DNA of 7,888 nucleotides from an uncultured Archangium sp. GTDB taxonomy: Bacteria; Myxococcota; Myxococcia; Myxococcales; Myxococcaceae. How positions within the stretch are numbered: position 1 is the stretch's first letter; every line of letters begins with the position of its first letter. The position numbers were made by a program, and so were the translations under genes. Positions 1 through 6,025 of the stretch are shown here, in pieces. The DNA lies in assembly GCA_937875615.1 (NCBI GenBank), contig CALNBU010000727.1, forward strand, positions 1 to 7,888, written 5' to 3'. The notes beneath the pieces were generated by a model. It saw nothing but the letters and a program-made list of their open reading frames with translations, was not told the origin of the DNA and made no database searches.

Positions 1-2594
1 ATGAAGGAGTTGCCGGTGAGGGCGTTGCCGGGGAGCAGCGCGATGAAGGGCGGCAGCCCGCCGTTGACGCCCGCGTCGGGGTTGCGACCCACCACGTAGT
101 AGGTGCCGGCGACGGTGGTGACGCACTGGGTGGTGGCGGCCAGCGGGCGCACGGTGGCGGAGCCCGCGTCGGCGTTGCTGGCGATGGAGAAGCTCACCCC
201 GTTGAGGTCGAAGCGGCTCTTCGCGACGAACTCGAAGTACTCGCCGTTGGCGTGAGAAATCGGGGTGGGGTTGGTCATCCACTCCGAGATGACCAGGTCA
301 CCCTCCGGCGGCGGAATCACCGGACGACCAGCGTCGAGGTCGAGGTCGAAGCAGCTCCCCGCGACGATGCAGGGGTGGTTGGCGGCGCCGGGAGAGCCGA
401 AGTTGGTGCCGCCGTCGCGCCACTGGTTCTCCGAGGGGCAGAAGCTGCTCCAGTCGTCGTTGGCGACGTGGTCGAGGAGCTCCGGGTCGAGCTGCCACGA
501 GTGGCCGGCGTTGGCCATGGGGACCGAGAAGAGCACCTCATCGATGCCCGCGTCGCCGCGGCGCAGGCCGATGCGGTGGTTGCCGGTGTTGGTGAAGGCC
601 GGGCCCGAATAGATGAAGTTGGGCGAGGGCAGGTCTCCGTTGACGAAGGAGTCGGCGTTGCGCGCCAGCAGCACGTGCTGGCCAGGCTCCACGCGCATGC
701 ACTCGTTGCTGCTGAGCCGGGAGCTGCTGGTGTTGTTGTAGACGGTCAGGTCGTTCAGGTCGACCGGCGCGCGGGCGTACAGCTCGAACCACTCGCCCTG
801 CGCGGTGTCGGCGGGCGCCACCGGGTGCACCATCAGCTCGGAGATGACCACGTCGCCTGCGTTGGGCGAGGTGATGGCGCGCATCCCGCCGTCCTCGATG
901 CAGGTGCCGGTGGTGGCCTCGGGGATACAGGCCGGGTTCTCGGTGCCGGGCGTGCCCGCATTGCTGCCGAAGTAGAGCAGCCCGGGCGGCGCGTTGCAGA
1001 AGTTGGCAGCCACCGCGAACTCCGGGGTGGGCGGCTGCTGGGTGCCGTCGAGCATGCGGCTGCGGCCGGAGGAGGCGGCGGTGGTGTAGAGGAACTCGCC
1101 CAGCACCAGCGCGCCACAGCGGATGCCGATGATGCCGCTGCCGTTGCCCAGCGCGCCCAGGCCCGCGCCGTAGCTGTAGTTGATCCAGGCAGGGTTGGTG
1201 CCGCTCCGCACGTCGCCCACCACGTAGTAGCCGTTGGCGGTGACCATGCCGCCCGGCAGCACGTGCTGCACTTCGCCGGAGCTGTCGGCGTTCTTGCGGT
1301 ACAGCGTGAGGCCGGTGAGGTCCACGTCGCCGGCGCGGGTGTTGTAGAGCTCGAACCACTCGTTGCCGGTGTCGGTGCCAGCGGGGTCGACCATCGCCTC
1401 GGTGATGATGAAGTCGCCGGCCGCGCGGCCGGTGCAGTCGACGGCCACGCCGCAGGCCTTGTTGTCGCTGCCCGGGCTGCCGAAGTCACCGCTGCCCGCG
1501 ACCCACTGCTCCGGCGCCGCGCAGAAGTTGGCCGGGTCGTCGTTGGCGGTGGTGTTGAGCGTGTCGGGGTTGAGCTGCCAGGCCCGGCCGGAGATGGGCG
1601 CGCCGTAGGTGGCGATGTCCACCGCGGTGCCGTCGGTCAGCTCGACGGAGATGGAGCCCGCGCTGTTGGGGATATTGAGCCCGCTGTAGACGTAGTTGGG
1701 CGTGGGCAGGCTGCCGTTGCCGGTGGCGCTGCGCGCGAGCAGCACGTACTCGCCGGTCTGCACCGTCAGGCAGTTGGCGTGCTTGATGACGTGGTTGTTC
1801 TGGCTGCCGCCGGAGGTGCGGAGCCGCAGCTCGTTGAGGTCGAACACGTTGCGCGCCAGCACCTCGATCCACTCGCCCGTCTCGTCGGCCACCGCGCTGG
1901 GGTCACCCATGATCTCGGTGATGACCAGGTCGTTGGCCGCTGGCCGAAGCACCGCGCGCGAGGCGCCGGTCTCGTCGATGCAGGTGCCTTCCTGCACCAC
2001 CGCCGCGCACACCGCGTTGGCCGCGCCCGGGGTGCCCCGGTTGCCGCCGGAGTAGGTGGCCTGGGTGGCCGGGGTGTCACAGAAGTTGCTCTCCACCGCG
2101 GCCCGCTCCGCGGAGGGCTCGGTGACGCCGCTGAGCTGGTAGCTGCGACCGGCGACGGTGGCACGGGTCCACGTCAGCTTCGCCAGCTCCTTCTGGCCGC
2201 AGCGCAGCCCCACCGTGCCGCCCTGGTTGGGGAAGGAGCCGAGCGAGTTGTTGTAGCTGTAGCCGATCCACGCCGGGTTGGCGCCCGTGCGCACGTCGCC
2301 GAAGGCGAAGTAGCCGCGCGCGGGGGCGGCGCCCGTCCGCACGATGTGCGTCTTGCCGCCGGCGCCGCTGACGTCGGCGGTGAAGAGCGTGATGCCCTTC
2401 AGGTCGACGTCGGTGGAGAGCGTGTTGAAGACCTCGAACCACTCGTTGCCGGTGTCGGTCCCCTCGGGGTCGACCATGGCTTCGGTGATGACGAGGTCTC
2501 CCGGCTGCAGCGCCTCACAGGGGTTTTCGGGCCCACCTTCGGGACAACCGGCGAACGCCGCGAGGGAACACAGCATCGTCAAGCGCTTCATCAT
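1..2594 (-). CDS. Multi-domain lamin-tail (LTD) repeat lipoprotein, C-terminus beyond the window
   Basis: One frame stays open from 2594 to the left edge, giving 864 visible residues and no stop. Residues 1-17 form a lipoprotein signal peptide ending FAG-C, so Cys17 is the probable lipidated residue. The rest consists of lamin-tail-type immunoglobulin-like domains. Each starts with a motif like DLVITEAMVDP, has a GEW(F/I)E strand about 15 residues later, and the complete ones end NFC...(F/R)G(S/T)PG..N..C. Four modules are complete (about 32-196, 220-381, 393-556, 579-742) and a fifth begins at 764. They alternate as A-B-A-B-C, with Cys-containing linkers. The ATG at 2594 overlaps the upstream TGA (ATGA) and has AAGGA nine bases ahead; a second ATG at 2591 is possible. 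LTDs are structural and binding modules often found in secreted bacterial nucleases and surface proteins. No enzymatic domain is visible. The product is probably surface-exposed and co-translated with the nuclease gene before it. The LTD call is confident; the ligand is unknown. Confidence 0.92.
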   Translation of the reverse strand, partial: MMKRLTMLCSLAAFAGCPEGGPENPCEALQPGDLVITEAMVDPEGTDTGNEWFEVFNTLSTDVDLKGITLFTADVSGAGGKTHIVRTGAAPARGYFAFGDVRTGANPAWIGYSYNNSLGSFPNQGGTVGLRCGQKELAKLTWTRATVAGRSYQLSGVTEPSAERAAVESNFCDTPATQATYSGGNRGTPGAANAVCAAVVQEGTCIDETGASRAVLRPAANDLVITEIMGDPSAVADETGEWIEVLARNVFDLNELRLRTSGGSQNNHVIKHANCLTVQTGEYVLLARSATGNGSLPTPNYVYSGLNIPNSAGSISVELTDGTAVDIATYGAPISGRAWQLNPDTLNTTANDDPANFCAAPEQWVAGSGDFGSPGSDNKACGVAVDCTGRAAGDFIITEAMVDPAGTDTGNEWFELYNTRAGDVDLTGLTLYRKNADSSGEVQHVLPGGMVTANGYYVVGDVRSGTNPAWINYSYGAGLGALGNGSGIIGIRCGALVLGEFLYTTAASSGRSRMLDGTQQPPTPEFAVAANFCNAPPGLLYFGSNAGTPGTENPACIPEATTGTCIEDGGMRAITSPNAGDVVISELMVHPVAPADTAQGEWFELYARAPVDLNDLTVYNNTSSSRLSSNECMRVEPGQHVLLARNADSFVNGDLPSPNFIYSGPAFTNTGNHRIGLRRGDAGIDEVLFSVPMANAGHSWQLDPELLDHVANDDWSSFCPSENQWRDGGTNFGSPGAANHPCIVAGSCFDLDLDAGRPVIPPPEGDLVISEWMTNPTPISHANGEYFEFVAKSRFDLNGVSFSIASNADAGSATVRPLAATTQCVTTVAGTYYVVGRNPDAGVNGGLPPFIALLPGNALTGNSF
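369..2501 (-). repeat. Tandem A-B-A-B lamin-tail domain repeats within the left-hand gene
   Basis: Four complete modules of roughly 160-165 residues lie at 2501-2007 (A1), 1937-1452 (B1), 1418-927 (A2) and 860-369 (B2). A1 and A2 share MVDP.GTDTGNEWFE and a later (G/N)(T/A)NPAWI.YSY segment. B1 and B2 share FDLN/VDLN, VLLAR, SW/AWQL and NDD..(S/N)FC segments. At DNA level, a 26-base stretch at 2434-2459 is identical to 1351-1376. The pattern points to duplication of an A-B pair. A diverged fifth module starts at about 305 and runs off the left edge. Confidence 0.8.
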
Positions 2595-3721
2595 TCACCA
2601 TCTTCCTTGTCGAAACCCCCGGCCTTGGAGTCGGTCGACAGCATCTGCTCCAGCTGCTCACTGGGCGCGAGCACCTGGCCGGGTAACGTTACCTGTATCT
2701 GCAGCGAATCAGTGCCCCGCGAGTTGCGATACTTCTGCACCACGCCGCGCACCTGCACGTACTCCCCGCCCTTGAAGGCGATGCCCGAGGCCAGCAGCAC
2801 GTCGCGGTCCCAGAACACGACGTCGAAGTTGGAGCTGCGGTTGCGCGCCAGCTTCACCACCGCCGGGCCGTTGTCCCGCTGGATGACGTCGTAGACCGCG
2901 CCCAGCACCGTGACCTCCTGGCCCACCATCGACTCCAGCTTGCGCATGGCGTCCCAGCGGGTGAGCGCGATGTGCGTGTCCGGCGAGGCGTCGGCGTCGC
3001 GCTCGAAGCGGGTGATGGTGACCTCGCGCTCGTTCCACCACTTGAGGCGCTCGTCGTAGTCGTCGTAGTGCATCCCCTCGTCGCTCCAGATGCCGCGCTT
3101 GTTGTCGCGCGCCTCCTTCTGGGCATCGAGGAACTCGCGGTGGAAGCGCCGGCTGCGGCCGTACTTGGTGAAGTAGGGGCTGTGGCCCGCGCGCACGCAC
3201 TCCACGTTGTAGTTGACCCACTCGTCATTCTTCTGGACGAAGACGTAGGCGAGGTAGCGGCCGTAGAAGTCGCGGATCTCCCCCGCATGGTCCCGCTCGA
3301 GGCGCACCGTCTGCACGCCGGTGAACCAGTTCTGCGCCCACTTCTTGGCGTCTTCTCCTGCGGGCGTGGCCATCTTCACCGGGCGGGAGGACTTGCCGCG
3401 GAGCGTCTTCTTGTATTCCTCCCAGCCGGAGTCGAAGAGGTCGTGCTCCTTCTGCTTCTTGAAGGTCTCCTCGGTGTCGATGGCCAACAGGCGCATGGAG
3501 GCGTTGAGGCCCTTCACCCGGATGGTGTCTCCGTCGAGCACCGCGGAGGGGCCCTCGAAGGGGAACTCGCCCAGCTCCAGCGAGACGACCTCCAGGCGCT
3601 TGAGCAGCGAGGAGGTCTCGTTGCGCGTGAAGCGCCGGGTGGCCCTGGTGGTGCCGCAGCCGACGAGCACCAGCGCCAGAGCCGTAGCGAAGCAGAGAGT
3701 GCTGACGCGCGTCGTTCGCAT
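2591..3721 (-). CDS. Staphylococcal nuclease-family lipoprotein with C-terminal OB-fold-like domain
   Basis: The predicted product of 376 residues is an exported, lipid-anchored, Ca2+-dependent-type phosphodiesterase that would cut DNA or RNA outside the cytoplasm. The signal peptide ends LVG-C at Cys22; Gly at +2 does not give an inner-membrane retention signal. The SNase domain spans about 58-215. DGDT at 63-66 supplies metal-binding aspartates. RLLAIDTEET at 77-86 carries the equivalents of catalytic Arg35 and Glu43 (Arg77, Glu85). YGR at 153-155 carries the equivalent of Arg87 (Arg155), and the domain closes with GIW at 210-212. About 70 residues separate Glu85 from Arg155, against 44 in the S. 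aureus enzyme, because of a Lys-rich insert at about 87-130. Residues 267-355 (VGQEVTVLGAVYDV... to ...LQIQVTLPGQV) look like an OB-fold. The ATG at 3721 is chosen because the signal peptide follows directly and GAAGG lies eight bases upstream; the frame is open further upstream but that extension is antisense-like low-complexity sequence. It is coupled to both neighbours. Confidence 0.94.
   Translation of the reverse strand: MRTTRVSTLCFATALALVLVGCGTTRATRRFTRNETSSLLKRLEVVSLELGEFPFEGPSAVLDGDTIRVKGLNASMRLLAIDTEETFKKQKEHDLFDSGWEEYKKTLRGKSSRPVKMATPAGEDAKKWAQNWFTGVQTVRLERDHAGEIRDFYGRYLAYVFVQKNDEWVNYNVECVRAGHSPYFTKYGRSRRFHREFLDAQKEARDNKRGIWSDEGMHYDDYDERLKWWNEREVTITRFERDADASPDTHIALTRWDAMRKLESMVGQEVTVLGAVYDVIQRDNGPAVVKLARNRSSNFDVVFWDRDVLLASGIAFKGGEYVQVRGVVQKYRNSRGTDSLQIQVTLPGQVLAPSEQLEQMLSTDSKAGGFDKEDGE
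2604..2608 (-). promoter_or_regulatory. Ribosome binding site of the LTD lipoprotein gene, inside the end of the nuclease gene
   Basis: AAGGA on the minus strand ends nine bases before the ATG at 2594 and twelve before the alternative ATG at 2591. The spacing favours 2594, whose ATG overlaps the nuclease TGA in an ATGA arrangement. Confidence 0.7.
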
Positions 3722-3729
3722 GGTGCGGA

Positions 3730-3734
3730 CCTTC
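3730..3734 (-). promoter_or_regulatory. Ribosome binding site of the nuclease gene, overlapping the barrel stop codon
   Basis: GAAGG on the minus strand lies eight bases before the ATG at 3721 and shares two bases with the TGA at 3735-3733 of the preceding gene. It supports 3721 as the true start and implies that ribosomes finishing the barrel can reinitiate on the nuclease. Confidence 0.7.
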
Positions 3735-5916
3735 AGAACGAGTATCGGAAGTCGAGCTGGAAACGGTGCTCGGGGTTGGGAGAACGGAGCGCGGTGGAGC
3801 TGCGCTGGTCGAGCCAGACGAACAGATCGTACCGCGCGGAGACACGGGAGCCCCGGGCGAACAGCCAGCTGGCCTCGAAGAAGCTCCACAGGTTCTCTTC
3901 CAGGTACGCCGGGTCTTCGAGGTCCTGGTTGAGGTAGCGGCTGCGCAGGCGCAGCTGGAGGAAGTCGACCGGCTGGCTCTTCAGCTCCACGAAGGCCTGC
4001 ACGTCGTTGCGGAAGCGGTCCTGGTAGCGGAAGTCGTCGCGCCAGGTGAAGTAGCCCTGCACCGTGGCCACCAGGTACTTCTTGAGCGGCGCCACCACGA
4101 AGCGCGCGGCCACGCGGTAGAGGTCGCCGCCGCAGGTGATGGGGTCTCCCTCGGTGTACACGAAGGTGCCCGAGGAGCAGGTGCCGCGCTGGTCGGTCAG
4201 CAGGTTGCGGTTGCGGACGTCGACCCACACCCCGGGTCGGAAGAAGCGCCAGCCGGTGAAGTCGACGCGGGCCAACGCATAGAGGTTGGGCACGCCGGCG
4301 GGCAGCGAGATCACGCCGGGCGAGCTCTCTACGTCGTGCGGGTTGACCCAGAAGTCCGCGCGGAGCCGAACCTCCCAGTCGCGGTTGGGGCGCCCCAGCC
4401 AGCGAAGGCGCGCGCCCAGCTCGTTGCGCGCGCGCAGGCCGTCGGTCTCGTCGGGAGAGCTGATGGGGCGCGCGAAGGGCGTGCCGAACTCGGTGTCGTA
4501 GTAGCGCAGCGAGAGCTCGAACTCATGGCCCTTGGGGCTGTAGGTGGTGCGCTGCTCGACGCCGAAGCCGCCGGGGACGCCGGTCTTCCATGGGCGGTTG
4601 TCGAAGGTGCGCGAGGCCTCGGCGTAGAAGTTGAAGCCGCGCCAGGCGAGGTGCGCGTCGGCGCCGATGGCTCCGAAGGCGCCGCCGGCGGGGTAGCGGC
4701 TCCACTCCTGGAAATCGAGCTCCATGGGCGACTGCGAGAAGATGGGCAGCGCGCCCCACCCGGTGATGCCCAGGGACAACCGCTGGATGGGCTTGAAGGT
4801 GACGTGACCGCCGCCGGCCACCTCGTCGAAGAGGTTGTTGAGCGAGGTGTACTTGAGCGTGCCCGGCCCGCCGTTGATGTACACCGGCGGGGCTTTGCAA
4901 TCGTCGTTGTTGTCGTCGTTGGGGTCGGCGCACGAGCGGCGGTCGTAGATCTCGTACTGGTAGATGGACCGCTGCTGGTACGAGGCGAAGCCGTAGAGCG
5001 AGAGCGACGCCTCCTTGCCGACCTTGAGGTCTTCTATCTGCCCGGCCACACCGCGGAAGGTCTCTCGCCACTGGTAGTCGGGGCTGATGTAGCGGTTGAG
5101 CCCGTCGGAGGCGTCGCAGGCCAGGCTGGGGTCGGTGGTGGTGTCGGCGTTGGTGATGCGGCAGGTGCTGGTGAGGTCTGGCGGCCGCCGGAAGTCGTCG
5201 GTGAGGTAGATGCCGCGCGGCACGATGCGGCGGGTGGTGTCGAGCGTCAGGCGCTCGGCGAAGCCGATGGTGTACGTGCCCACCACCAGCTTGGCCTTGC
5301 CGGGGCTCCACATGGCGAAGACGCGCGGGAGATGCGGGGTGTAGGTGAAGTTGGAGATGCCCAGCGAATCGTTGAAGGTGTCGTACTCGGGGCGGCTGGT
5401 ACGGCGGCGCGAGGTGAAGGCCATGACGCCCGCCGAGAGATCGTAGGGCATCTTGAGGCGCGCGGAGAGCAGCGCCGGGGGCGGCACGGTGTCGCCGGCG
5501 GTGAAGCGCGACTGCAGCCGCAGCTTGCCCGAGACCGGCAGCGTGGGCCGCGCCGCGTCGATGCGGATGAAGGGCGCGATCTGCAGGAGCTGCTCGGCGG
5601 TGATGGCGCCGGCCTCCACCAGCTCGGTGGGGTCTTCGATGCGGCCCTTCGCCTCGCGGTACTCGAGGATGGCGTCGACGTCGCCGTAGCTCAGGCCCGG
5701 GAGGTCGTAGAGGCGCTCGCGCGACGCGGAGTTGAGGTCGGCGCCTTCGCGCAGCAGCTCCAGCAGGGTGTCGGCGGTGGCGTCGGAGATGTCGCCGTTC
5801 TGCTGGAGCTCGAAGAGGTCTTCTTCGTCGTCCACCTCGACGGTGTTCTCATAGATGGCTCCCAGCGCTGGCACCGCCGAGATGGAGCACAAGAAAGCGA
5901 GGGCGACCGGACGCAT
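3733..5916 (-). CDS. Outer-membrane beta-barrel protein with N-terminal ComEA-like helix-hairpin-helix domain
   Basis: The product is 727 residues. Residues 1-20 are a Sec signal peptide (cleavage near ALGA). Residues 61-117 resemble the ComEA double helix-hairpin-helix fold: LNSASRERLYDLPGL matches the N-(T/S)-A-S...LPG(I/L) signature of the first hairpin, followed by DAILEYR and a second hairpin-like unit ending LLQIAPFI. HhH domains of this type bind double-stranded DNA backbones without sequence specificity. From about 125 on the chain has alternating aromatic and polar strands and ends FQLDFRYSF, with the terminal Phe expected of outer-membrane barrels. Roughly 600 residues would make a large barrel. 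The mature protein has exactly six cysteines, in three close pairs (252/267, 329/340, 580/595), each in a loop-like segment. One loop is rich in Asp and Asn (331-339). The ATG at 5916 is preferred over TTG at 5925 because a clean signal peptide follows; no clear Shine-Dalgarno is visible. It is first in the operon with the nuclease and LTD genes. A role in DNA binding or passage is inferred. Confidence 0.88.
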   Translation of the reverse strand: MRPVALAFLCSISAVPALGAIYENTVEVDDEEDLFELQQNGDISDATADTLLELLREGADLNSASRERLYDLPGLSYGDVDAILEYREAKGRIEDPTELVEAGAITAEQLLQIAPFIRIDAARPTLPVSGKLRLQSRFTAGDTVPPPALLSARLKMPYDLSAGVMAFTSRRRTSRPEYDTFNDSLGISNFTYTPHLPRVFAMWSPGKAKLVVGTYTIGFAERLTLDTTRRIVPRGIYLTDDFRRPPDLTSTCRITNADTTTDPSLACDASDGLNRYISPDYQWRETFRGVAGQIEDLKVGKEASLSLYGFASYQQRSIYQYEIYDRRSCADPNDDNNDDCKAPPVYINGGPGTLKYTSLNNLFDEVAGGGHVTFKPIQRLSLGITGWGALPIFSQSPMELDFQEWSRYPAGGAFGAIGADAHLAWRGFNFYAEASRTFDNRPWKTGVPGGFGVEQRTTYSPKGHEFELSLRYYDTEFGTPFARPISSPDETDGLRARNELGARLRWLGRPNRDWEVRLRADFWVNPHDVESSPGVISLPAGVPNLYALARVDFTGWRFFRPGVWVDVRNRNLLTDQRGTCSSGTFVYTEGDPITCGGDLYRVAARFVVAPLKKYLVATVQGYFTWRDDFRYQDRFRNDVQAFVELKSQPVDFLQLRLRSRYLNQDLEDPAYLEENLWSFFEASWLFARGSRVSARYDLFVWLDQRSSTALRSPNPEHRFQLDFRYSF

Positions 5917-6025
5917 TGCAGCCAATGAACGAGGCGCACACCGTACACGGCCTCTTCACGGTCGGATCGTCAAAGTTCTGTAAAAACGACGCGGGAGCCG
6001 ATTTGCCGCGGTGCGTGAAGGATGC
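5917..6025 (-). promoter_or_regulatory. Intergenic region likely carrying the promoter of the HhH-barrel/nuclease/LTD operon
   Basis: This 109-base gap separates the flavoenzyme stop (6026) from the barrel start (5916), all reading leftward, and contains the most AT-rich short patch nearby (CGTTTTTACAGAACTTTGA at 5989-5971). TTGACG at 5973-5968 resembles a -35 box, but no convincing -10 lies at 16-18 bases; TACGGT at 5945-5940 is too far away. No clear Rho-independent terminator for the upstream gene was seen. The promoter placement is inference from gene order. Confidence 0.3.

Noticed and set aside
252..2894. Long plus-strand open frame (880 codons) opposite the LTD and nuclease genes
   Set aside because: Its translation is an Arg/Val/Ala/Gly-rich low-complexity product with no domain. 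It is the antisense of GC-biased third positions; the minus-strand frame gives clear repeated domains.
3722..4228. Upstream extension of the nuclease frame to 4228
   Set aside because: The extra 169 residues are Arg/Pro-rich and overlap the end of the barrel gene. A lipoprotein signal peptide and RBS mark 3721 as the start.
5914..5925. TTG at 5925 as start of the barrel gene
   Set aside because: It adds only three residues before an ATG that begins a normal signal peptide, and TTG is a weaker start; it cannot be fully excluded because neither has a clear RBS.
3766..5928. Long plus-strand open frame (720 codons) opposite the barrel gene
   Set aside because: Low-complexity V/E/A/G-rich translation without motifs; the minus strand encodes a protein with signal peptide, HhH and a barrel terminus.
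5940..5973. Sigma70-type promoter from TTGACG at 5973-5968
   Set aside because: The -35 match is fair, but no -10 hexamer lies at the required distance, so only a general regulatory region was annotated.
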